A stretch of DNA of 64,000 nt from Elysia chlorotica (taxonomy: Eukaryota > Mollusca > Gastropoda > Plakobranchidae): assembly GCA_003991915.1 (NCBI GenBank), contig RQTK01000537.1, positions 272,830-336,829 on the forward strand, read 5' to 3'. The notes below the pieces were generated by a model. It worked only from the letters and a program-made list of their open reading frames with translations. It did no database searches and was not told the origin of the DNA. Made by a program: the position numbers and the translations under genes. The stretch's first letter is position 1. The number at the start of each line of letters is the position of its first letter. This document shows, piece by piece, positions 29,122 to 42,463 of the stretch.

Positions 29122-29305
29122 CATACTGGTTGGGTCGGTGTCAATATAATGTGACCGGCTGAGACAGGAGTCATGGCATCCCCGCCCTGTCTCGTGTGTG
29201 GCGGCACATACCATTGTCAGACGTTAGTCTTGGGGTCCGTCCACAGTATAGCCTATATAGTGCTGATGTTGGACGTTAAACCAACTCAACAACAACTCAA
29301 CAACC
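29122..29305 (+). mobile_element. SINE 3' part, third copy
   Basis: Third copy of the headless SINE following minisatellite block 3, with a CAACAAC tail. Confidence 0.8.
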
Positions 29306-29311
29306 CCATTG

Positions 29312-29935
29312 ACAGCATCAGTACATTTACATAAACCATTTATCAACATCTCAACATTGTTTGGTAGGCCTATTCCGATTTGTAAATCTGAGTATCATCG
29401 GCATAAAGATGATAGCTAAAACCATGTTGTTAAATGATATAATTATGTCGCAGATTGCGACTGCTTAGAAAATAACAAGGGGCCTAAAACAGAACGATGA
29501 GGAACTTCTGTTTTAACACGCATAGCGTTGCTATAAAAATTATATCCAATTAGAACTCTTTGTTCCATGCCATTGAAATAATTACGATCTGAACACATTC
29601 AGACGAACCAAATATTTCATTTTGCCGTTACCTGATTAATAGTGTAAAATGCTGCTGACAGATCAACCAGAGCAGACACTGACGCAATGCCTTAACCAGC
29701 AAAGGATCATAAATGTGAAATACCTTTAGTAAAGTCGTTTCGATACAGTGTCTTCTTTTGTAAGCAGATTGAAAAACCTCCTAAAGAGAAATGTTATTCA
29801 AACGAGACTAGATGCGTTTGAGAAGTACCCTTTCAAAAATCTTAGTTGAAAATGGGAGTTGAGTTTTGAAACAGGTATGTAATTGTTTAAAATAGTAGTT
29901 GGGAACCCACGAAATTCACCGGGATGGTGTGATCA
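29312..29935 (-). pseudogene. LINE reverse-transcriptase fragment (CR1/L2-like), copy 2, longer
   Basis: Contains the same 360-bp segment as 27183-27545 (YADDTQ, LSAAF) and extends further upstream on the minus strand. There, broken frames read NYIPVSK, TKIFERVLLKRI and EVFQSAYK, typical RT fingers-region sequences. Several stops and frame changes are present. Confidence 0.7.
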
Positions 29936-32900
29936 TCTGAAATGACAACCAATCAATTTGAAGTTTTCTAAAGCTTAAAAGTTATGTTCCATTACAATAG
30001 GTAAGAAACATTAAAAAATGTAATCATGTTTTCTCAAAGAGATACCCCAATTCTTTCATACTGTAAACCATTTTTATAGGTCTTCGTTGTAAACGTTGGG
30101 TATGTTTTCTTGTTCGTGCGTCTGATTAATATAATTATTTTGTAGCCTAATCTTTTGTTTAGACATTTTTGTAAGCCATATGAAAATCGACCCATGTACT
30201 GTTTTAGTTGTATTTGCAGTTTCTATAAGAAGGTAGGCCCTACATTAAAATTTTAACACTACCGAAGGGGCAGTAGAACTAAGCCCGGCAAATGATCGCA
30301 TAGTGGTTTTCGGAGTTCTTACTCGGTTGTCAGTCAGAGTACTCTATTCTATATTATTTACATTTCTGTAGCTAGTTAAAATATCACACCATCATTATCT
30401 TATACAGCACAGTTCTCTCACTCATCGAGGTTTCAAATAAAAAGACATCTTTCGAGCTCACATTGTCTTCATTACATAATTATGGTTGCATGTTTCTATA
30501 CGCGCTGAATGGTACTTATTTTCCAAGAAATGAAATACGATATATGTGCTGAAACTAACTTTAAATCTATGTGTTTCGAAGTCTATCATCAGTCTATCAT
30601 CTAATCTCTGCTTCTTTACTAGTGATACTCTACCATACTCTGCTAACCTACCCACCTGCTCAGGACAGGGTGAAGTAGTAGTAGACTAACATAGGCCTAC
30701 TTTCTTGTCTTCCCACTACAAGCAAAAGTTAGAATGAGACTTGCTCTATCAAGCAAACTTGGTTCTAGCAGTATTCTACATCTCGACTGAACGGGCCTAT
30801 CAGAGATGTTAACTCCAACGGCTCTCATGAACAGACTGCCTCTACATTTCAGATCCTAGTAATAGTAATGTATAAAGCTAGACTTTAGCTCGTGAGAACC
30901 AAACCCCAACGGCGCCAAACTGACAATGAATATCCGTTTTCAGGAGAACTTTATCTGAAAGTTGATGGAAACCCACGCGCAGAGGAAGGTTTGCCCCATA
31001 AATCTAACAAGCTCGATTGAGTCCACCCGCAAGACGACCTAAGGGTTAACAATTTGTACCAAACCAATTACTCGGTGTTCAGCCTAACCACGACTGGAGA
31101 CGCTAAATCTAGCAGACATTTGAGAACGATCGGAGATACTAAATACATTGCATAGCTCACATGTGGATGGTATGATAACGATATACACAACTTTATCTTC
31201 TGATAATTATTACAAAGACAATTATTAACCAAGCATGCTAACGAAACAGCACAGATGTAAAAAAATTAGGAGACCATATCCTATGGTGCAGTGTTCGCGT
31301 CAAAATTTAGGGTTGGAAAAGATTTAAAAAAAAACAAAACAAAAAAAAACTCAGAAAAAAACAAACAAAAAAACAGATTAAAAAAAAACACAACCCAACT
31401 ATGTAAGCTAGGTTTTTTTTTTTATAGAACATGTGCACACTAAGTTGTAACTTTAAATAATTAATATTTTTAAACGGAGTTTGGCTCTTATATCATTTTT
31501 CTTTAAAGATTGCTTTCAATTAAAAGCGCTAACATTACTACATTCGCCCAAGCCTATAATTATGCCTGTAATCTTCCACTATGCATCTATCTACTGTATG
31601 CACAGGTATGAGTCTTGGCATTCTTTGTGTACCTCACGCTTCTCATTTTTCACAGCACGCTTCTTTCCAGTTTCCTGTGCAGGTTTATAGTACCAAGAGG
31701 TCAGTTAGACCGCGGCAGTTGCTTTGGAATAGGCTAACCCCTCGGCAGTTGGCAGATTTGATGTAACATTTCATCATTTTGAGCTGGCGGCAGCACGGCG
31801 CTGACGGCGGACACACACTCAGTCACACACACCCGGTCAATTTAAGTTCATTTAATGTGAGGAGGTCAACTTGCGGTCACTAGGTCGGTGAGAGTTTGAC
31901 CTGCTTTCTATGACATTACCTTCTACACACGAGAGGTTGCGGAAATATAGGGTCAGCGCACTGATAATCCTGATTTAAAAAATGAAATTATATTTGTGAG
32001 CTGACTTTTGAATTATATATAAAATACGTTCACTATATCTAAATAGTTATAAAATTTTCTGTTTGAACTATAATCTAGACAATGTGTTTCTGATTTGGTT
32101 CGAAAAAAGAACTACTTTTTCCCGAAGCATCAAGGAAGATAATTCTTGATAGATGTAGGCTAGATCTAGATAAAAAAAATGGACGACGGCTGTGGACTGT
32201 GAGAGCCTTGAACGGACGTAGGACGCACAGCGCTATTTGCAAACGCAAACGCTTAGATTTATTACCTTACTGTAGCTAATATTGCATGATTTTTTCCAAC
32301 AACACAGGTGTGCATACTTTAAAAGATAAGGGGAACTAAAGATTCCAACCCTAAATCTCTAGATTTAGAGAATCTAGATCTAGATCTAGTCTATAGATCT
32401 ATCTAAATCTAGACTCTAGATCTGATATGTCCAGATCTAGATCTAGTCTAGATTTGGAATCTAGATCTAGATCTAGATCTAGCCTAGATTTAGAATCCAG
32501 ATATTGAGAATCTAAATTTAGATCTAGATCTAGATTCTAAATTAGACTTTGTAAGTCTAACTAATATCTTTAGATCATTTTTTAAACCTAATCTAGATCT
32601 AGATTCTAGATCTAACAATCTATATAGGATCTAGAATCTAGATCTAGATAAAATCTAGATTTCTAGATCTAAATTTAGAGTTAGATTAAATGTCCAAGGC
32701 TCATCCTGGATCAGAGGATCTGATCTAGATTCTAGTTACCCTGGTCATTTTAATAAGACAACCCATACCCATGTTTCAGATCTAGATTTATCTATTCTTT
32801 TTCTACCTGTATAGATCTAGAGCTAGATTGCTCTTTAGATCTAATTCTAATTCAAGACACTGTCTTTTTCAAACATTTATTGATGCTGTAAAAAACTATT

Positions 32901-33897
32901 ACGCCTACATGTGCTGCAGCCTGTCATGCAATGATGCATGGACTAAATCAACATCTAGATGTATCTAAAATTCTTTGCTTTCTTTAAAAGTTGGTAGATC
33001 TTGCCTACTACTTTTAAATACTTGTCCACTTTGTAGTTTGTATTGAGTTTAAAATAAAGGATGCTAGCGCATTTATTGCGCAGAACAGGCATGTATAAAT
33101 ACAAGAACCAATTTCCAAATAATAGACAGTGAAGCAATGTCTATAGATAGATTTGTATTATAATACCAAATTTATACTTGTAGACTACAATTAATATTAA
33201 AGGCCAATCTGTAGACCTAATCATTATCTCATAAAAAGCTATAGGCCGGTACATACATCATTTTTCTGAAGGGGAGAATTCTACAGAAGCCGAGAGAAAG
33301 GGTACTATAAATTTATCTAGCATTCGGATCGAGTGAGAACCCTATAAATCCTGAACGAGATATATATTTTTGTTCATTCCAGATAAAAACACTTTCAGGC
33401 TAAATGCAGCTCTTGAAAAGTGTTTTAAAAGAATCCACAATCCCACTCACTAACATCACACTTTCCTAGGCTAAGATTAGGCTGAGGTACCTAGGCAAAC
33501 CTAACCATATTTGCAACATACTCATTTAACACACTTGCACAAATATTGATCACCCCCCTTTCCTCTCTTAGTTAGTTTACTCTAGCCCTGCCTTTTTACT
33601 TTTTGTTATATATGGTATCAATTTCTACTTGCCTTAGACATTATAAATAATAAAGTCTGTGTTCAAAATTGGTCATAAATTGTGTGAAAAAGGATAAATC
33701 TGCTTCTCTTTATTTTTTTGTACACGGTACATTCATCATGACTAAAATGAATTTTTTTTTCTTCTTTTTTTTTTTCTGCAGCCAGTTTAGAGCTCTTGAT
33801 TTTCCTGCACTGTCAATGTGATCTGATGGTGGTTACAACATGTTGAAATATCAATTGTTGAAAACTGATTTATACATTGATCATTCTGCACACTAAT
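29936..33897. other. Intergenic DNA upstream of PTEN
   Basis: No gene recognised. Contains A-rich runs at 31325-31400 and a tract very rich in AGATCTAGATCTAG/TCTAGA palindromes at about 32340-32850, a dispersed motif that also recurs at 43655-43700, 47800-48000 and 61105-61180. The PTEN promoter presumably lies in the last few hundred bases, but no clear TATA or initiator is seen. Confidence 0.6.
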
Positions 33898-33979
33898 ATG
33901 GCAAATAAACTCATCAAAGGATTAGTCAGTCGCAACAAGAGACGCCTGAAAGAAGATGGATTTGATCTTGACCTTACTT
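33898..33979 (+). CDS. PTEN: PTEN exon 1 (phosphatase and tensin homologue)
   Basis: PTEN is the PIP3 3-phosphatase that opposes PI3K signalling at the plasma membrane. The ATG at 33898 opens MANKLIKGLVSRNKRRLKED then GFDLDLT, which matches the PTEN N-terminal PIP2-binding motif (VSRNKRRYQEDGFDLDLT in vertebrates). The donor falls after the first base of the next codon (CTTACTT/GTATCC), the same place as in vertebrate PTEN. Further exons follow at 35823, 36367, 37918, 38321, 38800, 39205 and 40143. All are in phase, so the gene looks functional through the C2 domain. Confidence 0.95.
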
Positions 33980-34269
33980 GTATCCTTTTCACACATTGGT
34001 TTAACAAGAAAGTATTATCTGTACATGTCTTATGAGTTGGCCCGTCTGAAATTATATAAGGAAACGTGGCTTTTTTAGTTAAAAACAATAGATTATCTAC
34101 AAGGATAAATGACTTTTCTTTAATGGCAAACACTCCTACATAGCTGCCAACCAGTACTTCTAAGACATATTTAGTATATGTATTTGATCTTCCGAGAACG
34201 CATGTCTGTTTGTGGTTTAAAAATATATATATTTACAGTATCCAGCTAAAAATTGGGTGTGCCGTTGAT

Positions 34270-35350
34270 CAGTACTTGCTGCTGTTTTCGGCATCAACAC
34301 CTGGTTAACCCATTGACATGTTTAACATCTCATAAGTACTCCCTATGCTTTGTGGCACTGGGATCGGTAGAGTCTGTAATCAACTTATAGATTAATCGTT
34401 CAGACGCTGCTCTTTTCGTACAAAAAATGCGGTAAATAGTGTAACACGATAGCACTTTTAGCAGCAATTATGCTTCCGTAACAGGTGTCTGTCCATCCCG
34501 GAATCCGCTGGTTTTGTTTACAGGTGCTAGGCATAGAGTTTGTTTTCAAGAATCCATTTTTAGGGCGATCGGTGAGACTGATTTCTAAATACTTTAAGCG
34601 ATTTTCGCTGTCAAGCTTTGGTCCCCTCATAGTTCTTACTTTCACAGGATCAGATAAACAATTTCAGATGAAAAGTAGAGCTAGGCACAATTGCTGACAC
34701 TCTTTTACACACATACACACACACACAAAGAAGTTTTAGAAGAAGCTCAAGCAAAACCATCAATAATTAACAAGGTGAGGAAAAGGCAAACAACATTCTT
34801 TGGCCACATGATGAGAAGAGAGGGACTAGAACATCTAGTGACAACAGGAATGATTGATGGGAAACGCAGTCCAGGAAGGCAAAGAGAAAAAATGGCAGAG
34901 ATGATGAAACTAACCAGAGAAAGAGAGATATGGAGGGACATGATCACCAACGCTATGAGGCATGGTCCATGAATATGAACACACACACACACACACACAC
35001 ATGGCAGTCGACGCATTAATTATTGCATTTTACTCAAAGATGTTCGTATGTAGCCTAAAAGGTCTTGGATTTTACTATACTAGGTTGTGACTGCGTTCCT
35101 CTTGGGTCTATTTTCGGTTATGTTTATTTTATGAAATTTAAGCTAAGAACATTTACAAATCATAAAAAAAAAAAAATCATCTTATCATCTACTCTTGTTG
35201 GTTATTGTATGTTAAAATGTTGAGAAAATTGATTGTTCGAAAAACAAGAAATAAAAAAAAGTATTCGTGGGCTAAATTATGTAAATTCTTTTCACAGCTT
35301 TCTGTACTCTAATGTTCTACATTTTTTGCTCAGTTTAATAAAAAATTAAT
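34270..35350 (+). mobile_element. Diverged copy of the 1.8-kb hAT-like element
   Basis: Segments match the internal part of the elements at 40702 and 59779: CATCTCATAAGTACTCCCTA, TCTGTCCATCCCGGAATCC, AGATAAACAATTTC, CTCTTGTTGGTTATTGTATG. Ends are lost. It is split by the LINE fragment at 34727-34976. Confidence 0.65.
34727..34976 (+). pseudogene. LINE 3' end (endonuclease-reverse-transcriptase C-terminus)
   Basis: Reads INKVRKRQTTFFGHMMRREG, LEHLVTTGMIDGKRSPGRQR and TREREIWRDMITNAMRHGP, then stop. This is the conserved C-terminal stretch of many animal non-LTR retrotransposons (KRQL.FLGH..R ... GKR.RGRQR). It ends in a CA repeat at 34980-35001. Confidence 0.8.
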
Positions 35351-35785
35351 ATTTTATAAGTCACTACAGAAATCTCAGTTCCTAAACCATATGAACGATC
35401 AAAGAGTTTTATTGAAATTGATATGGCATGTTACAGGTTGAAAAAAATGTTTTTAGTGAAATGAAGTTAAGATATTGGCTTTGAGCATTCATTATTTTGA
35501 GGCTTCATCTTTACATTTGTAGCAATTGCATAGGTTTTTAATAAATAGTAGGGCCTATGTGTAGCAAGTAATCTCTTGAAATTTCAAAAATTTATTCAAA
35601 ATTTTGTTTTTTTATATAAAGGACATTACAAAAGTTCTTATATAAAATATAATTTTCAGACCCAGAAACATCTAAGAAATCTTAAGGTCATAAAATATCA
35701 ATAACTATACATCTTTTGGCATGCATTGAATACATAGTGAAATGGTGTCACTATCAATTTGAAAAAAGAAAAGAAGGGTTAGTGA

Positions 35786-35917
<132 letters not shown>

Positions 35918-36366
35918 TGATGAAAATGCTTTTGTTTTTAGTCACATTACTTTGAAATTATTTTGTTTCTTTTCATGTTTTGAAATATGAATAAACTGAT
36001 CAACCATTATCTTAAAAATAGTGTAAGCCAGTTCTAAAAAAAAAGACATATTTAATTCTACAAGAAGGATATAGTTCCGAAAATATAGGTGAAAGTGCTA
36101 AATGACTCGACATATGCACTGTTAAACCTATAGCCATTGAGTTCAGGGCTTCAGTGTTCATACCAGAGACAAATATGTGCCCATCAGGTTCATCTTTCCA
36201 GACTTTGCTTTTTCTCATCATTAAAAGTAGCTGCAGAGTATTAATTAAGTTTAACTAAAATGACATTAGTAATACAAATAAAGATCACCATTGTGCAGTC
36301 TTCGATTGAAACTTTTTGCTTTTTTATAATAATTATGTTTACTAACATTTTCTTTTGCCCCTTCAG

Positions 36367-36411
36367 GTTTCTAGAAACAAAGCACAAAGATCACTACAAA
36401 GTATACAATCT
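36367..36411 (+). CDS. PTEN: PTEN exon 3
   Basis: 45 bp, exactly the vertebrate length. Reads FLETKHKDHYKVYNL. Acceptor CTTCAG; donor CT/GTGAGT. Confidence 0.95.
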
Positions 36412-36649
36412 GTGAGTATGCTTAGAAGAACTTGTATATTTGTATATTGTCTTTGAATCATCTTTCTGAATTAATCATAATATTCATAACTAATGATTTA
36501 TTTTGTGACGTTTCAATCATTTTAGTGCATGGATCAAAGAAGCTTTGTATTTTGAATGCAGATTTTATTATTTTGCACTTAAAAAAATGCTCTAACTTTG
36601 GAGTATTTTAACCAACCAAGACATCAGTATGACACTAATTACTAAATAC

Positions 36650-36870
36650 AGTAATGTATCTTCACTAACCCAAAGCTATGCCATCTTTGTCTCTATTGTG
36701 TGATCATAACCAGAGTAACATTTCACATTTTTATTTATTTTATATACTTAAATACCTTAATATGTTTTTATTATTTATGCGTACACAGTATATCAATACA
36801 CTTAATACTGCCTCTTTTAAATAATAATTACTATGCAACAAGTGCAGTGTTAAGTAATTATTCTAATATA
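36650..36870. repeat. Dispersed repeat with TGTGTGATCATAACCAG, part 1
   Basis: Related to 37655-37870 and to 53895-54310 in a UHRF1 intron. The pair of units, about 178 bp apart in UHRF1, is here separated by a LINE fragment, suggesting the LINE inserted into the repeat. Confidence 0.55.
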
Positions 36871-36874
36871 TGAT

Positions 36875-37565
36875 AAGATAAGATAAATCTTTATTTGTCC
36901 CTTTGAGGGAAAATCGGCTTGGACATGTTACATGTATTACACACATATAATTACAATAAACTGAACATGATTACAGAAAAACTGAAAACTATACAATTTT
37001 CGGAGAAACAGTATGCATTACAGTAATATGAATGATGACTCTTTACATGCGTACTATAGAAAAAAATTAACATTAAGTTTAACCAAAAGTATTTGTCGAT
37101 GTGTCCATATGTCGATAGAAAAACATGAACTTTTTCTTTTACCTCCCTTCACCCTCTTTTCCCCATTAAACACACACACACACACAGAGCTGCAAGCTCG
37201 CATACACACAATTGTTCTATGATGAGTTCCTCAGTTGCTGTGAGCCTGATGGTACAAATGAGTTATTTTTAGCGATCGGTTCTAGCTTTAGGATGCATCA
37301 TTGAGGCCGCCACGTGTAGAAAACTTAAACTCCTGGTTTAGTGGATGATTGATGCGTTTGGTTACATTTAGACATTTTTTCAACTGTGGACTTTTATAAA
37401 GATCAATGAAAGGTGGTAGGCCCAGTTTAATTGTTTTACCCGCTCTTTTGATCAAGCTATCTATTCTAGTCTTAACTTTTGAAAGAGCTTAACCTTTCCG
37501 ACAAGTGATGCCAAAACAAATAATACTTTCAATGGTTGTGTTGTAGAATAAAGTCATAACAGTTT
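36875..37565 (-). pseudogene. LINE 3' end with RT C-terminal domain, minus strand
   Basis: Minus strand reads TLFYNTTIESIICFGITCRK, one stop, ALSKVKTRIDSLIKRAGKTI, PPFIDLYKSPQLKKCLNVTK and INHPLNQEFKFSTRGG. This is the conserved end of CR1/L2-like ORF2 (IES.L.FGI..W.G ... RI...A.KI.G ... HPL...F...PSG). The 3' tail is GGGACAAATAAAGATTTATC (plus-strand 36876 onward reversed). Dead copy in PTEN intron 3. Confidence 0.78.
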
Positions 37566-37654
37566 TATTAACGTCAAAGGAATTGAGTTTTCTTAAAAAG
37601 TACAGCCTGATATATATATACATCTATATGCATTTTTTTATACTTTTTTCATCA

Positions 37655-37870
37655 AAAAATAATTATTGTGTATCGGAAGTGCTTTATAACCAGTGCAATA
37701 TTAGATATTCTCATTATTTATAGAAATATATCTATACATTTTCTTTTTTTTTATATATACATTTATATATGTTTTAAGTACATGTAATAATTATTGTCTA
37801 TCTACCTTTTTTGTTGCCCTTGTTACAATTTTCCTTGAATGGACAATATAAGCATGCGTTTTATCATCTT
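37655..37870. repeat. Dispersed repeat, part 2, ending about 50 bp before PTEN exon 4
   Basis: AACCAGTGCAATATTAGATA, TATATGTTTTAAGTACATG, CTACCTTTTTTGTTGCC and CAATTTTCCTTGAATGG match 54100-54290, which ends close to the UHRF1 PHD exon. Confidence 0.6.
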
Positions 37871-37900
37871 ATCAGCAATGCCTTTCACAAGTAAAACTGA

Positions 37901-38173
<273 letters not shown>

Positions 38174-38320
38174 TGAGTTTTTTTTTTTCTTCACTGAAAT
38201 TTTTTGTGACAATCTTCTGATAAAATAACTTTTACATAAAATTTTCTCAAATTAGCAATTCAATTGTAAATTGTGCATATGTTGTGCGGATAAACTTTGA
38301 CAAAAGCTGACTACTTGCAG

Positions 38321-38428
38321 GGGCGCACGGGAGTGATGATCTGCTCTTACATGCTGCACAGGCAGCGTTTCAAGGACGCAGAGTCGGCGCTCAAACACTA
38401 TGGAGCTGCCAGAACGCAGGACGAAAAA
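38321..38428 (+). CDS. PTEN: PTEN exon 5
   Basis: Completes the P-loop with [20 protein letters not shown] and ends ARTQDEK. The catalytic Arg is present, so the phosphatase site (H-C-K-A-G-K-G-R-T-G) is intact. Acceptor TTGCAG; donor AAA/GTAAGT. Confidence 0.95.
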
Positions 38429-38676
38429 GTAAGTTAGGCATCAAAATCTATTAAATGTTTAACACTTAAATCAAGGTACTGGCAAAAGCATAATTCCACA
38501 TCATCTTTTACAACTTATCACCTGGTTAAAAAAAAACAAACTTTTTTTGCAGTCCCAATATTCTGTTTAAAATTGTTTGACTAAAAGTTAAACAGGTTTT
38601 CGAAGAGAATATTTTATTTTAAATTGCTCTAAACTATAGAATAAATATTTTAAAAATCCATCAAACTTTCATGTAA

Positions 38677-38946
<270 letters not shown>

Positions 38947-39204
38947 TGAATCTCCTTTTTTTTTTTTTTTGCTTTTTAGGACATTATATAGGCCTACATA
39001 TCTATACAATCAAGTTAATATTAAATTACCCTGATTTGTTTTGAAGGAATTTTAGAAAAAAACAGCTACAGTATAATGTGGCAGAATAAATGTGTATTAT
39101 ATGTGTGTGTTTTTTTTTCAATTTTCACATAAAAGGAGATTGGCAGTCTAGCTTAATGACACTCTAAAACCTTTTTAATTTGCAATGTTTTTGCACAATG
39201 CCAG

Positions 39205-39380
39205 CTCCATACTTTGAAGTGCATCAGCTGAAGGTGAAGGTCTACACGTCCCCAGCGTATGATGGTGTCGGCAAGGACCGCAACAGCTTGTTCATGCCAG
39301 TGAACCAGTCCAACCAGTCAGTGCCATTGTGTGGAGACATTAAAATGGAGTTTTTCAACAAATCCAAAATTAACAAAAAG
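39205..39380 (+). CDS. PTEN: PTEN exon 7 (C2 domain)
   Basis: Reads PYFEVHQLKVKVYTSPAYDG to VPLCGDIKMEFFNKSKINKK, matching the C2 strands (VCQLKVKIY, LPVCGDIKVEFFHK). The loop between is longer than in vertebrates. Acceptor TGCCAG; donor AAG/GTACTT. Confidence 0.93.
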
Positions 39381-39589
39381 GTACTTACTTAGAAAAGAAC
39401 AAAAATGCTATCCAGTTAAAAAATATAAGATTGAAAGATTGATCTTGTTAATTCAGTGTAATAAATTCAATATTTCTCAACCCTTAATAACTGTAAAATG
39501 CCTCTATTATTGCTTCGTTGATCAAGTTCCCTCTTTTTTATTTTTTTAAATTATAAAGTTTATTTTTTATTTAAATTAGTACTGGTATA

Positions 39590-39850
39590 ACAAGGGGGCG
39601 CAGTGGCCTAGAGGTAGAACATCGGCTTCCGACGCAAAAGATCCCGAGTTTGAATCCTTGCTATTGCGTTCCCTACTGGTTGGGTCGGTGTCAGTATAAT
39701 GTGACCGGCTGAGACAGGAGTCATGGTATCCCCGTCCTGTCTCGTGTGTGGCAGCACATAAAATTGTCAGACGTCCGTCTTGGGCCCATCCACAATATAG
39801 CCTATATAATGCTGCTGTTGGACGTTAAACCAACCTAACCCAACCCAACT
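39590..39850 (+). mobile_element. tRNA-derived SINE, full length, in PTEN intron 7
   Basis: Head GGGGGCGCAGTGGCCTAGAG with A box and GAGTTTGAATCC B box. Body GGTTGGGTCGGTGTCAGTAT and ACCGGCTGAGACAGGAGTC, 3' end TTGGACGTTAAACC with a CTAACCCAACC tail. Same family as 14640-14936; it shows what the headless copies at 27-29 kb lack. Confidence 0.85.
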
Positions 39851-40142
39851 GGTATAACAAAAAGATGGCATGGTTACTGTAGTTCCACTATTTGTAGTTT
39901 TGCATCTTAGCCCTTCAAGTTTAAAAAAAGGATAAAAAAAAATAGTCCTTTCAAATGTGCCTACCTGTTCATTTGCTACAGTTTTTTTTTTTTTAACTGT
40001 TAAGTTATTATAAAGGGAAAAGAACAAGACAAACTGAAAATTTCCAATTCATACATTTTCCTATTTTCTGAGGATCTTTTATTAGTCTTACTTGAAAAGA
40101 TTGAAATTTATATCTTCAAGTACATAATCTCATTTTATTCAG

Positions 40143-40337
40143 GAAAAGATGTTTCATTTCTGGTTCAACACTTTCTTTGTGAGAGAGGCTGAGAAAAATC
40201 ATCAAAATGGGGTGAGCACAAGTTTTTCCAGCGGAGGCTTTGAGCACAACGAAATATTATCCCTCACATTCACCAAGAGTGAGCTTGACCGGGCAAACAA
40301 AGACAAGGCTCACAGACTGTTTAGTCCAAACTTTAAA
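40143..40337 (+). CDS. PTEN: PTEN exon 8 (end of C2 domain)
   Basis: Reads EKMFHFWFNTFFVREAEKNH, then SLTFTKSELDRANKDKAHRL and FSPNFK, as in the vertebrate C2 end (MFHFWVNTFF, LDKANKDKANRYFSPNF). A possible donor AAA/GTGAGT follows. The last exon (C-terminal tail with a PDZ ligand, ending ITKV in vertebrates) was not found; the tail diverges fast, so it may be present but unrecognised between here and 46 kb. Confidence 0.93.
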
Positions 40338-40701
40338 GTGAGTGGAGTATGTTTAATTGTTAAGTTAGAAAAAAAAGGGTTATTAGAGTTTTCATTTCTT
40401 TTTTTCTCTTTTTTTTTTTCCATATCCATATCTGCCCCTCCATCTCTTGGAGAAACATCTATAGGTTCAAAAGGAATTGACATTGATATTTATTGTTTTG
40501 AATGGAAATGGGTGAGATTAGTGCAAAGACGTGCTCGCACAAGCTTAAACCAATGGTTCAACATGTGTTGGACATGATGGGGAAAGGTTAACCTTTTCAC
40601 ATTGCATGACTTCAGGCATGTTTAGGGGTATTTACATTTTTTTTTTAAGGTTAAAGCTTTTATTATTTTGAAATGGAAGCTGTGCAGATCAATGCATAGA
40701 A

Positions 40702-42463
40702 CAGTGCTTCCAATCTTCCGCATTTATGCGGAAATCCGCATATTTAAAAAAATCCGCACTCCGCACTTGATTTTTTTTTTCCGCATCTGCTAAAAATTTC
40801 CGCACAGAGAGAAGAAAAAAAAATTTCAAAGTCCGATCAACAAGAACGCGAAAGAATGCGAAAACTATTGTGGACGAATGCTTGCTGATATTTTCGGCAA
40901 TAACGCCAGGTTCACTCGTGGCTTTTTTCGGTAAAAAAAAATATGCGGTAAATAGTGCACCGCTATAATGATATCGGCAATTATGCTTCCGCCGCCGGCA
41001 ATCTTTCCATCTGGGAATCCCATAGATTACAGTTTCGGCAATAACGCCAGGTTAGCCCAGGTGTTAACTTGGCCCATTCACGGTTTTAACGTCTCATAAG
41101 TACCCCGTAGTCCTACGCTTAGTGGCTCTGGGGTCGGCCGAATCTCCAGTCAACTTGTAGATTTATCGTTCACTCGTGGCTTTTTTCTGTAAAAAATGCG
41201 GTAAATGGTGCACCACTATTATGATATCGGCAATTATGCTTCCGCCGCTGGCGATCTGTCCATCCGGGAATCCCATAGCTTTGACTGCTGCTGCTAGGCA
41301 GAGAGTTTGTTTCCAAGAATATAGTCTTGGGGCTATCAGTTAGACTGATTTTGACTTTAAACCATCTTCGCAGACTGGTTTAAACTTTTAAGCGTCTTCT
41401 TTGTCAAGTCAAGCGCCGATCTGCTCGGCTCTCAGTTCTTACTCTCGCACGATCAGATAAAGAATCTCGCATTTTTTAGTGCTAGGCACAATCGCTGCCA
41501 CTCTTTCACACAGACAGACATGCACACACACACATCCCCGTTGGGCGGCGCATTATTGCATTTACTCAAAGATGTTACATACTGTACCAGATCTTTTGTC
41601 CACTCTTGTTGGTTGTTGTATGTTCAAATATCGTGAAAAACTGATTATTTAAAAAACGAGAAATTAAAAAAGCATTTATTCCTGGGTTAAATTATTTAAA
41701 TTCTCTTCACAGCTTTCACTTCTCTATATAAATCTTGCTTATATATCCGTTATCGTCGTCGGGACTCGGGGAACATAGATCTAAGCTCAAACGGATTATC
41801 GCTGTTGCCTGCCGCTAATGTGTTGCAACTCTAGCCAAACCGATGTCACCTTTTGTGTCGTATCACAGTTGGTGGTTTAAAAAGCGTTAGAATTATTGTT
41901 AAACCTTTTTGTTGATAATGATCATTTGAATGACCCTTATGGACATCTAGATTTTTTATTATTTTCGTACATATACGATCTTTTCGGGGACACCCGATTT
42001 GCGGAATTCCCCGATATATGCCAATGGAAGACATGCCTCTAAAGAAACCTATCTGTCGTTCCGAAGTGACATTACATCTACTGAAGGTGGATCGAGATAT
42101 AGACTAGCTTTATATTCTAAATTCATCATGAGGTACTTGAAGGAACAGGATAAGGCGCAGATTGCTGAGATTGACAAAATGGTGAGAAACAAATGGTCAT
42201 GGAAATGGTGTTCTGAAAGTGTGGATTGTTTTGTGAATGGAAATTGCTGTGACTATAACATTATATCTCATTAATTTGCCCTTTAGTATGCTTAGAATTG
42301 TATTCTAGCACCTCTAATTATTGATTTTTCTTCAGCTTCAGGGGGCCGTTGGCCCCCTGACCCCCACTCAGGGCTTTGCCCTGAACCCACTGGGGGCCTA
42401 CACCGGCCCCCAGACCCCGGGCGAATTTTCAGCATAAATCACGCTTGGCTGTTGGAAGCACTG
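40702..42463 (+). mobile_element. hAT-like non-autonomous element, copy 1
   Basis: Terminal inverted repeats CAGTGCTTCCAA/TTGGAAGCACTG. Subterminal CCGCATTTATGCGGAAATCC palindromes and, near the right end, a GC-rich GGGGGCCGTTGGCCCCCTG hairpin. A short reading frame (MRYLKEQDKAQIAEIDKMVR NKWSWKW) near 42128-42190 may be a transposase remnant. Over 90% similar by eye to 59779-61634. No target duplication is visible here. Confidence 0.75.

Noticed and set aside
40338-40577. Read-through of PTEN exon 8 as an alternative C-terminus
   Set aside because: A good donor follows FSPNFK and the read-through (VSGVCLIVKLEKKG ...) is AT-rich, Phe/Ser-rich intron-like sequence.
41999-42274. Open frame in the hAT-like element as a functional gene
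   Set aside because: Too short and shared only with the other element copy, where it is interrupted; at most a transposase remnant.
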